A stretch of 64,000 nucleotides of DNA from Streptomyces sp. NBC_00289 (GTDB lineage: Bacteria; Actinomycetota; Actinomycetes; Streptomycetales; Streptomycetaceae): positions 5,084,001-5,148,000 of the forward strand of contig NZ_CP108046.1 in assembly GCF_041435115.1 (NCBI RefSeq), written 5' to 3'. Below, one piece after another: positions 17,703-26,564 of the stretch. A model generated the notes under the pieces. That model saw nothing but the letters and a program-made list of their open reading frames with translations. It was not told the origin of the DNA and ran no database searches. The translations under genes were made by a program, and so were the position numbers. How positions within the stretch are numbered: position 1 is the first letter of the stretch; every line of letters begins with the position of its first letter.

Positions 17703-18547
17703 GTACCGTGACGACCACGGACGCCAGGGAACTCGCCCCCGTCAGCGCCGAATCGCTGGCCGCGCTGCTGGTGACCGGGCCGCGGCCGCCACGGCCGAGC
17801 GCCCTGTCGGCGTCGCTGACCTTCGGCTGGCGGGCGATCCTCAAGATCAAGCACGTACCGGAGCAGCTCTTCGACGTCACCGCGTTCCCGATCATGATGG
17901 TGCTGATGTACACGTACCTGTTCGGGGGTGCCCTGGCCGGCTCCCCGCGCGAGTACATCCAGTTCCTGTTGCCGGGAATCCTCGTGATGTCGGTCGTGAT
18001 GATCACGATGTACACCGGCGTCTCGGTCAACGCGGACATCGAGAAGGGCGTCTTCGACCGGTTCCGCAGCCTGCCCATCTGGCGGCCGTCGACCATGGTC
18101 GGCTATCTGCTCGGCGACGCCCTGCGCTATGCGATCGCGTCCGTCGTGATGCTCACCGTCGGCATCGTCCTCGGCTACCGGCCGGACGGCGGGGTCCTCG
18201 GCGTGCTCGCCGGCATCGCGCTGCTGATCGTCTTCTCGTTCGCGTTCTCGTGGATCTGGACGATGTTCGGGCTGCTGCTGCGCACCGAGAAGTCGGTGAT
18301 GGGCGTCAGCATGATGGTGATCTTCCCCCTCACCTTCCTGTCCAACGTCTTCGTCGACCCGAAGACCATGCCGGGCTGGCTCCAGGCGTTCGTCAACAAC
18401 AGCCCGATCACCCACCTCTCGTCAGCGGTCCGCGGGTTGATGGCCGGTGACTGGCCGGTCGACGAACTCGCCTGGTCGCTGGGGTGGACGGCCCTGTTCG
18501 TGCTGGTCTTCGGGCCGGTCACGATGCGGCTGTACAACCGCAAGTAG
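17699..18547 (+). CDS. ABC-2 type exporter permease, DrrB type, 282 aa
   Basis: Six predicted membrane helices, starting near residue 60 ([15 protein letters not shown]) and ending near the C-terminus ([17 protein letters not shown]). The ABC-2 signature region with [19 protein letters not shown] precedes the last helix. The gene is translationally coupled to the ATPase gene through ATGA. It forms the transmembrane half of the exporter. Convergent with the channel gene 15 bp downstream, with no obvious hairpin between them. Confidence 0.88.
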   Translation: MSTVTTTDARELAPVSAESLAALLVTGPRPPRPSALSASLTFGWRAILKIKHVPEQLFDVTAFPIMMVLMYTYLFGGALAGSPREYIQFLLPGILVMSVVMITMYTGVSVNADIEKGVFDRFRSLPIWRPSTMVGYLLGDALRYAIASVVMLTVGIVLGYRPDGGVLGVLAGIALLIVFSFAFSWIWTMFGLLLRTEKSVMGVSMMVIFPLTFLSNVFVDPKTMPGWLQAFVNNSPITHLSSAVRGLMAGDWPVDELAWSLGWTALFVLVFGPVTMRLYNRK

Positions 18548-18562
18548 GCGTCAGTCCCGCAG

Positions 18563-19660
18563 TCAGTCCTTGCGTAGCGGGCGGACGTCGGGCGCGATCT
18601 GCGAGCCCGGCGACGCCCGCACGATCGTGATGAGCCGGTCCGTCAACTGCAGCGTCCCGATGGCCGGATCGTCGTAACCGAGCACCCGGTGTCCGCGTAC
18701 GACGCTCACCACCAGGTCCTCAGTCTCCCGCGGCTTCCTGCCCACCTCGGCCTTTATGACCGGCCGTTCGACGATGTCCAGCCCGCTGCCCTGCTGGATG
18801 AGGTCCTCCATCACCATGCCGGCCGCGGGGCTGAGCACGGACAGACCGAGCAGCCGTCCGGCCGCGCTGGCGCTGGTGATGACCGCGTCGGCGCCCGACT
18901 GCTTCAGCAGCGGGGCATTCTCCTCCTCGCGCACCGCGGCCACGATCTTCGCGCCGCGGTTGAGCTGCCGGGCCGTCAGCGTCACGAGGACCGCGGTGTC
19001 GTCGCGCTGGGTCGCGATGATGATCTGCCGCGCCCGGTGCGCCTCGGCCCGCTTGAGAACCTCGCTGCGCGTAGCGTCCCCGACCACGCCCGCATAGCCT
19101 TCGGCGGACGCCAGGTCGATCGCCTTGGCGCTGGGATCGACCACCACGACCTGCTCGTTCTTCAGGCCCGTCGCACAGACGGTCTGGATCGCGGAGCGCC
19201 CTTTCGTGCCGAAGCCGACGACGACGGTGTGGTCGCGCAAGGTGGACCTCCAGCGGTTGAGCCGCCATTCCTCCCGGGTGCGTTCCGTGAGGACCTCAAG
19301 GGTGGTGCCGACGAGAACGATCAGGAACAGCACCCGCAGGGGCGTGATGACGAAGATGTTGGTCAGCCGGGCAGCATCGCTGACCGGAGTGACGTCGCCG
19401 TATCCGGTCGTCGAAAGGGTGACCGTCGCGTAGTAGAAGGCGTCGAGGAGATCGACCGAGCCGTCCGAGCTGTCCTTGTACCCGTCATGGTCCGCATAGA
19501 CGATCAGCGCGGTCGCGACCAGCAGGATCAGCGCCAGGGACAGCCGCTTGGCGACCTGCCCGAACGGGTGCTCCACCACTTTCCTTGGCAGTTTCACCCG
19601 ATGGGTCACGATATGTTCGTCCGCTTCGCGGGCGATCGCGTCCTGGCCCGAAAGTTTCAC
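18563..19660 (-). CDS. Potassium channel with RCK (TrkA-N) domain, 365 aa
   Basis: Two-helix ion channel. Helix one is LALILLVATALIVYADHDG, the selectivity filter is TLSTTGYGDVTP and helix two LRVLFLIVLVGTTLEVL. The cytoplasmic RCK_N domain follows with the Rossmann GFGTKGRSAIQ and a TrkA-C-like end. RCK domains bind NAD, nucleotides or Ca and gate K+ flow. GTG 19660 is preferred: it overlaps the moeA stop as GTGA and GGGG lies about 10 nt upstream; GTG 19669 is an alternative. A parS site covers this start. An unusual neighbour for molybdenum cofactor genes. Confidence 0.87.
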   Translation of the reverse strand: MKLSGQDAIAREADEHIVTHRVKLPRKVVEHPFGQVAKRLSLALILLVATALIVYADHDGYKDSSDGSVDLLDAFYYATVTLSTTGYGDVTPVSDAARLTNIFVITPLRVLFLIVLVGTTLEVLTERTREEWRLNRWRSTLRDHTVVVGFGTKGRSAIQTVCATGLKNEQVVVVDPSAKAIDLASAEGYAGVVGDATRSEVLKRAEAHRARQIIIATQRDDTAVLVTLTARQLNRGAKIVAAVREEENAPLLKQSGADAVITSASAAGRLLGLSVLSPAAGMVMEDLIQQGSGLDIVERPVIKAEVGRKPRETEDLVVSVVRGHRVLGYDDPAIGTLQLTDRLITIVRASPGSQIAPDVRPLRKD

Positions 19661-19667
19661 GTGAAAC
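19654..19667. other. parS site (ParB binding), perfect palindrome
   Basis: GTTTCACGTGAAAC is the exact 14-bp consensus bound by ParB in Streptomyces; with flanks it reads A-14mer-A. It spans the last codons and stop of moeA and the GTG of the channel gene, so the palindrome is fixed in two overlapping reading frames. Confidence 0.88.
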
Positions 19668-21117
19668 ACACCCCGATGCCCGCGGCGGCCCAGGGCAGGT
19701 CGAGGAGTTCGGTCTCCTGCCCGGCCCGCGCCCCGCCCGGTGGTACGACGGCAAGGGCATCGGCCGCGGCGATGCCACGAAGCATGGCCGGACCGTTGTA
19801 GTGCAGCGGTGCGGCCCGGTCGCCGCGCAGTACGACGGGGATGAGCCGGGTGTCGTACGGATGCCCGTGCACCGCGTCCTGGAGGGGCAGGGTGTACGGC
19901 TCCGGGGCGGGGCGTGCCGCGAGCGCCCGCAGCAGTGGCTCCGCCAGGGTGAGCAGCCCGGAGACCGCCGCCAAGGGGTTGCCGGGCAGGCCGACGAGGT
20001 GCTGGTCCTCCTTGGTGCGGGCCAGCAGCATGGGGTGCCCGGGGCGCACCTTGACGCCGTCCACGAGGAGTTCGGCGCCGATGCGACTCAGGGTGGGGTG
20101 GACATGGTCGACGGGGCCGGAGGCGGTACCGCCGGTGGTGACGATCAGGTCGGCCCGGGATGACGTGATCGCCTTGTGCAGCGCCTTGGCGTCGTCGCCG
20201 AGCCGCCGGACGGCGGTGACCTCGGCGCCGAGCGCGCGCAGCCAGGGGGGCAGCAGCGGGCCGAGGGCGTCCCGGATCAGACCGTCGTGCGGCAGGCCCT
20301 CGGTGAGCAGCTCGTCGCCGAGGATGAGGACGTCGACCCGGGGGCGGGGGATCGCGGTGAGGGTGTCGTATCCGGCGGCGGCGGCCAGACCCAGCACGGC
20401 CGGCGTCACGAGGGCGCCGACGGGAAGCAGCACGTCGCCGCTGCGGCACTCCTGTCCGCGCGGGCGGATGTCCTGGCCGTGCTCGAGTTCGCGGGTCGCG
20501 TGCAGCCGGCCCCTCTCGTCGGCGCGGCCGTGTTCGCTGCGGAGCACGGCGGTGGTGTCGAGGGGGATACGGGCACCGGTGGCGATGCGGACGGCCTCGC
20601 CGTCGGTCAGGGGCGCCGGCTCGGCGTGTCCGGCCAGGACGCCCTCGTCGCGTACGTCCCAGGGTCCGGGGCCGGCCACCGCCCAGCCGTCCATCGCGGA
20701 GGTGTCGAAGGAGGGCAGGTCGGTGAGCGCGGTCAGGGGAGCGGCCAGGGTGAGCCCGAGGGCTCCGTCGAGGGCCACGGAGACGGGGGCGCGGTGGGTG
20801 CCACGGGTGCCGGAACGGGCGGCGGCACGTGCGGCGACGGCTCGGGCCTGGGGCCAGGGGGTGGCCTTGTGGGCGTGTTCCTGGTCCTGGGCAGCTGTGA
20901 GGTGGCTGTCCCGCTGGTGGGAGGCGCGCGAGGCACCGCGGGGGCCGCCTTGCGGCGCGGACGTGGGCGCGGGCACGTGGTCACCGGGTGTGCGGCCGTT
21001 GTCGGCGGCGGCACGGCCGTTGTCTTCCTTCACGAGGGCGAGCGCCTCCTCGACATCGAGGTCGTCGGCTTCGAGACTCCCCGCGTTCCCGTCGGCCCGG
21101 GTGCCGCGGGCGGTCAT
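19657..21117 (-). CDS. moeA: Molybdopterin molybdotransferase MoeA with N-terminal extension, 486 aa
   Basis: Inserts molybdate into adenylated molybdopterin. MoeA landmarks: SFDTSAMDGWAV near residue 130, RIATGARIP, the MoCF motif GDEL and TTGGTASGPVDHV, then VGLPGNPLAAVSGL. The first 100 residues are a hydrophilic extension not usual for the family (rich in Ala, Gln, His, Arg) with an acidic DDLDVEEALALV. ATG 21117 overlaps the mobA stop as ATGA. Cotranscribed with MobA upstream and the channel downstream. Confidence 0.87.
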   Translation of the reverse strand: MTARGTRADGNAGSLEADDLDVEEALALVKEDNGRAAADNGRTPGDHVPAPTSAPQGGPRGASRASHQRDSHLTAAQDQEHAHKATPWPQARAVAARAAARSGTRGTHRAPVSVALDGALGLTLAAPLTALTDLPSFDTSAMDGWAVAGPGPWDVRDEGVLAGHAEPAPLTDGEAVRIATGARIPLDTTAVLRSEHGRADERGRLHATRELEHGQDIRPRGQECRSGDVLLPVGALVTPAVLGLAAAAGYDTLTAIPRPRVDVLILGDELLTEGLPHDGLIRDALGPLLPPWLRALGAEVTAVRRLGDDAKALHKAITSSRADLIVTTGGTASGPVDHVHPTLSRIGAELLVDGVKVRPGHPMLLARTKEDQHLVGLPGNPLAAVSGLLTLAEPLLRALAARPAPEPYTLPLQDAVHGHPYDTRLIPVVLRGDRAAPLHYNGPAMLRGIAAADALAVVPPGGARAGQETELLDLPWAAAGIGVCFT

Positions 21118-22163
21118 CCGGCATCCGGGCCGGCGTCGGGCGTCGCCTCGGGCGTGGCGTCGGGGGCCGCGTCGGCTTTGGCCTCGGTGGCCTCGTCCGC
21201 CCAGCGAAGGGCGAGGGCCGCGGCCCTGCGGGACGCCTCGGCCACCGCCTCCGGCCCTCCTCCGGCCCGCGCGGCCGCGTAGCCGACGAGGAAGGTGGTC
21301 AGCGGGGCCGCGGGCCTCGCCACACCGTGGGCGGCGTCGCGGGCCAGATCGAGCAACACGCCGGTGTCGACGTCGAGATCGATGCCCAGCTCGTCCTTGA
21401 CTGCGGAAATCCATTCATCCAACACGTGCCCATGCTCCCTGATGCGTGCCCTGGCAGTGGCGATGTCGTCCCAGGTGTCGCAGTCGAAGGACGCGACGGG
21501 GTCCTGGACGCGGGTGAGGTCGAGCCTCGCGGTCAGCCGGCGCAGGGGCAGCCCGCTGAGGCCGTCGCCCGCGGTGGAGCCGCCGGTGGAGCCGCTGGGC
21601 GCGGTACCGGCGAGCGCGGCCAGCTCCCGGCGCAGCGCGTGTGTGCGGTAGACGGCCACGAGGGGCTGGTCGCGGCCGTCGGCATCGGTGAGCAGCACGC
21701 CCTCGGCGCCGCTCGCCCGAAGCGCGGCCAGCAGGCGTCGTACGGTCGGTTCGGCGAGGAACGGAAGGTCGGCGGAGACCACGACGACCTGCTCCGCCGT
21801 GGTGTGCCGCAGCCCCGCGGCGAGCGCGGCCAGCGGGCCGCCGCCGGGCGGGTCCTCGCGGGCCCAGGTCACCGGGCGCGCGGTCGGCCGGGGATCGGCG
21901 ACGACGGTGGTGGTCCGTGCCCCGGCGCAGGCGGCCAGGACACGGTCGAGCAGTGCGCGACCGCCCACGCGCACACCGGGCTTGTCCGCGCCGCCGAGCC
22001 GCCGGGCGGCACCACCTGCGAGCACGACGGCATCGTGCACCTCGGTGTCCGGTGCGTCGGCGCCCGGCACCTCGAGGCCCGGCGCCTCGGTTGCGTGGTT
22101 GCCGGGAGCGTCGGTGCCGGGAGCGTCGGTGCCGAGGGCGTCGGGGAGCTCGTACGCGGTCAC
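21114..22163 (-). CDS. mobA: MobA-like nucleotidyltransferase fused to DUF6457, 349 aa
   Basis: Residues about 45-235 are a MobA / NTP-transferase domain: AVVLAGGAARRLGGADKPG, then VVVSADLPFL and DCDTWDDI. Residues about 245-315 match DUF6457 (LDEWISAVKDELGID and TTFLVGYAAARAGG), a small helical module often joined to MobA in actinobacteria. The first 40 residues hold repeated GTDAPG-type units and the last 20 hold ATPEATPDAG repeats, both low complexity. The family attaches GMP or CMP to molybdopterin. GTG start at 22163, 54 bp after the E2 stop, so readthrough from the bkd operon is plausible. Confidence 0.82.
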   Translation of the reverse strand: MTAYELPDALGTDAPGTDAPGNHATEAPGLEVPGADAPDTEVHDAVVLAGGAARRLGGADKPGVRVGGRALLDRVLAACAGARTTTVVADPRPTARPVTWAREDPPGGGPLAALAAGLRHTTAEQVVVVSADLPFLAEPTVRRLLAALRASGAEGVLLTDADGRDQPLVAVYRTHALRRELAALAGTAPSGSTGGSTAGDGLSGLPLRRLTARLDLTRVQDPVASFDCDTWDDIATARARIREHGHVLDEWISAVKDELGIDLDVDTGVLLDLARDAAHGVARPAAPLTTFLVGYAAARAGGGPEAVAEASRRAAALALRWADEATEAKADAAPDATPEATPDAGPDAG

Positions 22164-22217
22164 CCCCCGAGTATGCGTCCCGGCCTGATCACAGGGAACG
22201 TGCGGGCGCCGCCGTGA

Positions 22218-23738
22218 TCACAGGGTGCGCAGCAGCACCGCCGGCTGTTCCACGCAGTCCGCCACGTACCGCAGGAAACCGCCCGCCGTACCGCCGTCGC
22301 ACACCCGGTGGTCGAAGGTGAGCGAGAGCTGGACGACCTGCCGGACCGCCAGCTCACCCTCGTGCACCCATGGCTTGGGAACTATCCGGCCGACGCCGAG
22401 CATGGCCGCCTCCGGGTGGTTGATGATCGGCGTGGAACCGTCGACCCCGAACACGCCGTAGTTGTTCAACGTGAAGGTGCCGCCGGTGAGTTCCGCCGGC
22501 GTCAGCTTCCCCGCCCGGGCCGCCTCGGTCAGCCGGACGAACTCCGCGCCGAGCGACTCGGCGTGCCGGGCGTGCGCGTCCCTGACGACGGGGACGACGA
22601 GCCCCCGCTCCGTCTGTGCGGCGAACCCGAGATGCACGGCGTCGAACCGGACGACCTCCCGGGCCTCCATGTCGACCGTCGAGTTGAGCTCGGGGAAACG
22701 GTTGAGGGCGGCGGTGCAGACGCGGGCCAGCAGGGCGATGAGGGGGATCTTCGGTCCGCCCGCCGCGTTCATCGCGGTGCGTGCCCGCATGAGTTCCGTG
22801 GCGTCGGCGTCGACCCAGCAGGTCGCGTCCGGGATCTCACGGCGGCTGCGGGAGAGCTTGTCGGCGACGGCACCACGGACACCCTTGAGGGGGATACGAG
22901 TGGCGTTGCCGGAGCCGGAGCTCGTGTGGCCGCCGCTACCGACACCGGCACCGGGGCCGCCGAGGGCGGCTGCGGCCGGTGCGGGCTGCCCGGACGCGTG
23001 GGGTGCGGCCGACGGCTCGGCCACGGGCGCGTGGGATGTGGCGGAGGTGAGGGGGGTCGTGGAGGGCTCCGCCGACCGGCCTCGCCCGGCGGCCGCGCGG
23101 AGCGCGTGCTCCACATCCGCCCGCAGGATCAGGCCGTCGGGCCCGGAGCCCGTCAGTTCCCTCAGGTCCAGGCCGTTCTCACGCGCGAGCCTGCGCACCA
23201 GGGGTGAGATCACCGGCACGGGCCCCGGCGAAGTCGTGTGGACTGCCGCCCCGGGGACACCGGTCGCCGTGGCGTCGGCCACCGGGCCACCCGTCGCGGA
23301 GACCCTCGTCTCGGACGGGCCGGCGTTTCCGTTCGCCGCCCACGACGACGCGGGTGCGGAGGGTGCCGCGGGTGCCGTCGGCTCCGGACGGACCCGGCGC
23401 CTGCGCGCGGGTGCCTCGGAGGTGCCGTATCCCACCAGCACGTTGCCCGAGCCCCCGGCCGGGCCGTCGGCGGCCGGTGCGCCCACCGCCACGGTGATCA
23501 GCGGTGCCCCGACGGGCAGTTCCGTGCCCTCCTCGCCGAAGCGGGCGGTGACGACACCGCCGTAGGGGCAGGGCACCTCGACCATCGCCTTGGCCGTCTC
23601 GACCTCGACGACCGGCTGGTCCACGGCGACGAGGTCGCCGACCTCGACCAGCCAGCGGACGATTTCGGCCTCGGTGAGTCCCTCTCCGAGGTCCGGCAGC
23701 CTGAACTCCAGGCTGTGCATGTCGGAAGCGTGCGCCAT
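22218..23738 (-). CDS. bkdC: BCKDH E2, dihydrolipoamide acyltransferase, 506 aa (second set)
   Basis: Lipoyl domain with the lysine in VETAKAMVEVP, a long linker rich in Ala, Pro, Ser and Thr (about 90-165), a subunit-binding domain (VRRLARENGLDLREL, GPDGLILRADV), a second flexible linker of about 75 residues, and the acyltransferase domain ending with HxxxDG as SLTFDHRVCDGG. ATG 23738 overlaps the E1 beta stop as TGATG and has GGAGG 10 nt upstream. It is longer than the first E2 (460 aa) mainly because of linker length. Last bkd gene of this set; mobA follows closely. Confidence 0.88.
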   Translation of the reverse strand: MAHASDMHSLEFRLPDLGEGLTEAEIVRWLVEVGDLVAVDQPVVEVETAKAMVEVPCPYGGVVTARFGEEGTELPVGAPLITVAVGAPAADGPAGGSGNVLVGYGTSEAPARRRRVRPEPTAPAAPSAPASSWAANGNAGPSETRVSATGGPVADATATGVPGAAVHTTSPGPVPVISPLVRRLARENGLDLRELTGSGPDGLILRADVEHALRAAAGRGRSAEPSTTPLTSATSHAPVAEPSAAPHASGQPAPAAAALGGPGAGVGSGGHTSSGSGNATRIPLKGVRGAVADKLSRSRREIPDATCWVDADATELMRARTAMNAAGGPKIPLIALLARVCTAALNRFPELNSTVDMEAREVVRFDAVHLGFAAQTERGLVVPVVRDAHARHAESLGAEFVRLTEAARAGKLTPAELTGGTFTLNNYGVFGVDGSTPIINHPEAAMLGVGRIVPKPWVHEGELAVRQVVQLSLTFDHRVCDGGTAGGFLRYVADCVEQPAVLLRTL

Positions 23739-24742
23739 CAGCTCTCGGCCTCCCACTGCAGACGCCCCACCGCGTCCAGGATGCGGTCCACACCGGGCAG
23801 GTGGTGACGCTCCAGCATCGGCGGCGGGTAGGGAATGTCGAACCCGGCCACTCGCAGCACCGGCGCCTCCAGGTGATGGAAGCAGCGCTCGGTGACACGG
23901 GCCACGATCTCCCCGCCCGGGCCGCCGAACCCGCCCGACTCGTGCACCACGACCGCGCGCCCGGTCCGCCGGACGGAAGCGCAGACCGTCTCGTCGTCGA
24001 ACGGCACCAGGGAGCGCAGGTCGACGACTTCGAGGTCCCAGCCCTCCTCCCGCGCCGCCTCGGCGGCTTCGAGGCAGACGGGCACGGACGGCCCGTACGT
24101 GATGAGCGTGGCGCTCCGGCCCGGGCGACGCACCACCGCGCGGCCTATCGGTTCAACGGCCTGCGGCTCCTCGGGGTTCCAGGAGTCCTTCGACCAGTAC
24201 AGGCGCTTGGGCTCCAGGAAGACGACCGGGTCGTCGGAGGCGATGGCGGCGCGCAGCAGCCCGTAGGCGTCGGCGACGGTGGCAGGTGTGACGACATGGA
24301 GGCCCGGAGCCGCCATGTAGTACGCCTCGGACGAGTCGCTGTGGTGCTCGACCCCGCCGATGCCGCCGCCGTAGGGCACGCGGATGGTGAGCGGCAGGGG
24401 CATCGCCCCACGCGTGCGGTTGCGCATCCGGGACACGTGCGAGATCAGCTGCTCGAACGCCGGGTAGGCGAAGGCGTCGAACTGCATCTCCACGACCGGC
24501 CTGAGCCCGTACATCGCCATGCCGACGGCCGTGCCGAGGATGCCGGCCTCGGCCAGCGGGGTGTCCGTGCAGCGGTCCTCGCCGAACTCCTTCACGAGCC
24601 CGTCGGTGACCCGGAAGACACCGCCGAGGGCGCCGACGTCCTCGCCCATGACGTGCACGGTCGGGTCGGCGGCCATCGCGTCGCGCATCGCGCGCGTGAG
24701 GGCCTGCGCCATGGTGGCCGGCTTGAGGGCGACGGTGGTCAT
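23738..24742 (-). CDS. bkdB: BCKDH E1 beta subunit, 334 aa (second set)
   Basis: E1 beta chain with HVMGEDVGALGGVFRVTDG, DTPLAEAGILGTAVGMAMYG, RVPYGGGIGGVEHHSDSSE, and C-terminal AGFDIPYPPPMLERHHLPG. It differs from the first beta at many positions in the region after the ATP-like HHSDS loop, suggesting different substrate preference. The ATG shares one base with the E1 alpha stop (TGATG at 24740-24744). Partner of the E1 alpha encoded upstream. Confidence 0.88.
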   Translation of the reverse strand: MTTVALKPATMAQALTRAMRDAMAADPTVHVMGEDVGALGGVFRVTDGLVKEFGEDRCTDTPLAEAGILGTAVGMAMYGLRPVVEMQFDAFAYPAFEQLISHVSRMRNRTRGAMPLPLTIRVPYGGGIGGVEHHSDSSEAYYMAAPGLHVVTPATVADAYGLLRAAIASDDPVVFLEPKRLYWSKDSWNPEEPQAVEPIGRAVVRRPGRSATLITYGPSVPVCLEAAEAAREEGWDLEVVDLRSLVPFDDETVCASVRRTGRAVVVHESGGFGGPGGEIVARVTERCFHHLEAPVLRVAGFDIPYPPPMLERHHLPGVDRILDAVGRLQWEAES

Positions 24743-25875
24743 CAGCGCGCCCCTTCCTGTTCCGCCTCGAGCTCCGCGCGCAGCTGGGCCTGCTGCTCGC
24801 GGAGTTGGGGTGTGGGCTCGGCGTACACGTGGGCGAACAGGTCCATGGGGTCGAGGACCGGGTCCTGGTTCATGCGTTCGCGCAGGTCGGCGGCCATGGT
24901 CTCGGCGGCGTCGCGGGCGGCGCGGAGGCCGTCCTCGTCGATGAGGCCGCGTTCGGTCAGCTCGTGCTCCAGCAGGGCGATCGGGTCGTGCTCACGCCAT
25001 GCGGCCACCTCGCTGTCACCGCGGTAGCGCGTCGCGTCGTCGGCGTTGGTGTGGGCGTCGACGCGGTACGTGATGGCCTCGACCAGGGTGGGGCCGCCTC
25101 CCGCGCGCGCGTGCCGTACGGCGTCGGCGAGCACCTCGTGCACGGCGGCCGCGTCGTTGCCGTCGACCAGGCGGCCGGGCATGCCGTAACCGACGGCCTT
25201 GTGGGCCAGGGACGGGGCCGCGGTCTGCTTGGCGAGCGGGACGGAGATCGCGAAGCCGTTGTTCTGGACCAGGAAGACGACCGGGGCCTGCCAGACGGCG
25301 GCGAAGTTCAGTGCCTCGTGGAAGTCGCCCTCACTGGTGCCGCCGTCGCCGACCATGGCCAGCGCGACCACGTCGTCGCCCTTGAGGCGGGCGGCGTGGG
25401 CGAGGCCGACGGCGTGCGGGAGCTGCGTGGCGAGGGGGGTGCAGAGCGGGGCGACACGGTGTTCGCGCGGGTCGTAGCCGGTGTGCCAGTCGCCGCGCAG
25501 AAGGGTGAGCGCCTGGACGGGGTCGAGGCCGCGGGCGACGGCGGCGAGCGTGTCGCGGTAGCTGGGGAACAGCCAGTCGCGTTCCTCCAGGACGAGCGCG
25601 GCGGCGACCTCACAGGCCTCCTGGCCGGTGCTGGAGGGGTACACCGCGAGCCTGCCCTGCTTGGTGAGGGCTGTCGCCTGGGTGTTGTACCGGCGGCCGC
25701 GCACCAGCTCGGCGTGCAGCCGGCGCAGCAGGGCCGGATCGGCCGTGGCCGCCGCCTCCGTGCCGAGGACGCGGTACGGCTCCGCGTCGGGCAGCAGCGG
25801 CGCGGGGTCGGTGCGGGGCTGCCAGGCGGGCGGCGGCGCGGGCCGGTAAGCGCCCCGCTGCTCCATGACCGTCAT
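24742..25875 (-). CDS. bkdA: BCKDH E1 alpha subunit, 377 aa (second set)
   Basis: TPP-binding alpha chain with the motif VGDGGTSEGDFHEALNF through LVQNNGF and the loop YRVDAHTNADDATRYR. It lacks the basic Ser/Thr N-terminus of the first E1 alpha. ATG 25875 is preferred over an upstream in-frame start because CGAGGAGGTG precedes it at good spacing. First gene of the alpha-beta-E2 operon and divergent from an Lrp-family gene. Two complete BCKDH sets are known in Streptomyces avermitilis and S. coelicolor. Confidence 0.88.
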   Translation of the reverse strand: MTVMEQRGAYRPAPPPAWQPRTDPAPLLPDAEPYRVLGTEAAATADPALLRRLHAELVRGRRYNTQATALTKQGRLAVYPSSTGQEACEVAAALVLEERDWLFPSYRDTLAAVARGLDPVQALTLLRGDWHTGYDPREHRVAPLCTPLATQLPHAVGLAHAARLKGDDVVALAMVGDGGTSEGDFHEALNFAAVWQAPVVFLVQNNGFAISVPLAKQTAAPSLAHKAVGYGMPGRLVDGNDAAAVHEVLADAVRHARAGGGPTLVEAITYRVDAHTNADDATRYRGDSEVAAWREHDPIALLEHELTERGLIDEDGLRAARDAAETMAADLRERMNQDPVLDPMDLFAHVYAEPTPQLREQQAQLRAELEAEQEGAR

Positions 25876-26049
25876 GACGGCACCTCCTCGTGGGAGCGGC
25901 TTCAGACGCGTCACGGTTGTGATGCGCCTCACCTACCGATTGTTCGGTCGTCGGCACATTTTGGCTACGGGCACCTCCAGGCTGTGGACAAACGGTTCTC
26001 CACAACCTCAGATAGACGCAGTACGTCCATGGTAGGGAGGCGGGGGGAC
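25876..26049. promoter_or_regulatory. Divergent promoter region, second bkd operon versus Lrp regulator
   Basis: 174 bp. It holds a near-match to the PaaR-type operator at 25935-25948 (ACCG-AT-TG-TT-CGGT, one central change). It also holds a perfect DnaA box on the minus strand at 25982-25990 (TGTGGACAA) and a one-mismatch box TTCTCCACA at 25995-26003. The Lrp protein would be expected to bind here too, given the divergent arrangement. Confidence 0.5.
25935..25948. promoter_or_regulatory. PaaR-type operator near-match in the bkd promoter
   Basis: ACCGATTGTTCGGT keeps both outer ACCG/CGGT arms of the ACCGNNCGNNCGGT motif found at 28726 and 33737 but has TG instead of CG at the centre. It lies 60 bp upstream of the E1 alpha start. 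Confidence 0.45.
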
Positions 26050-26550
26050 ATGGCACCTGAACAAATGGCCGAAGGTGCGGACAGCGGCACCGCGCCGCCA
26101 CCCCCGCGACCGCTGGACGCCATCGACCAGGACATCCTGCAGATGCTCCAGGCGGACGGCCGCGCGTCGATACGGTCGGTCGCCGAACGGGTGCACGTCT
26201 CGCGCGCCAACGCCTACGCACGCATCAACCGCCTCGTCGAGGACGGGGTGATCCGCGGCTTCGGTGCCCGCGTCGACCACGAGCGCGCGGGTCACGGCAC
26301 GTCGGCGTACATCACCCTGAAGATCGTCCAGAACTCCTGGCGCACCGTCCGCGAGCAGCTCAGACAGCTGCCGGGCGCCTCCCACATCGCGCTGGTCGGC
26401 GGTGACTTCGACGTGCTGCTCCTGGTGCACACGCCCGACAACAGGGCGCTGCGCGAACTGGTCCTCACCCGTCTCCAGGCGATGCCCGAGGTGCTGAGCA
26501 CGCGCACGCTGCTGGTCTTCGAGGAGGAGGACCTGGAGCCGCAGGGCTGA
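26050..26550 (+). CDS. bkdR: Lrp/AsnC-family regulator, BkdR-like, 166 aa
   Basis: Winged/HTH domain in residues about 25-75 (LDAIDQDILQMLQADGR, SVAERVHVSRANAYARI), then the RAM effector domain (SHIALVGGDFDVLLLVH). Divergently placed beside the second bkd operon, the classical location of BkdR, the Lrp-like controller of branched-chain ketoacid dehydrogenases. A branched-chain amino acid effector is inferred from the family. ATG 26050 lies behind GAGGCGGGGGG; an ATG at 26029 is also possible and would add 7 residues. Confidence 0.82.
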   Translation: MAPEQMAEGADSGTAPPPPRPLDAIDQDILQMLQADGRASIRSVAERVHVSRANAYARINRLVEDGVIRGFGARVDHERAGHGTSAYITLKIVQNSWRTVREQLRQLPGASHIALVGGDFDVLLLVHTPDNRALRELVLTRLQAMPEVLSTRTLLVFEEEDLEPQG

Positions 26551-26564
26551 GGGGCCGGCGGCCG

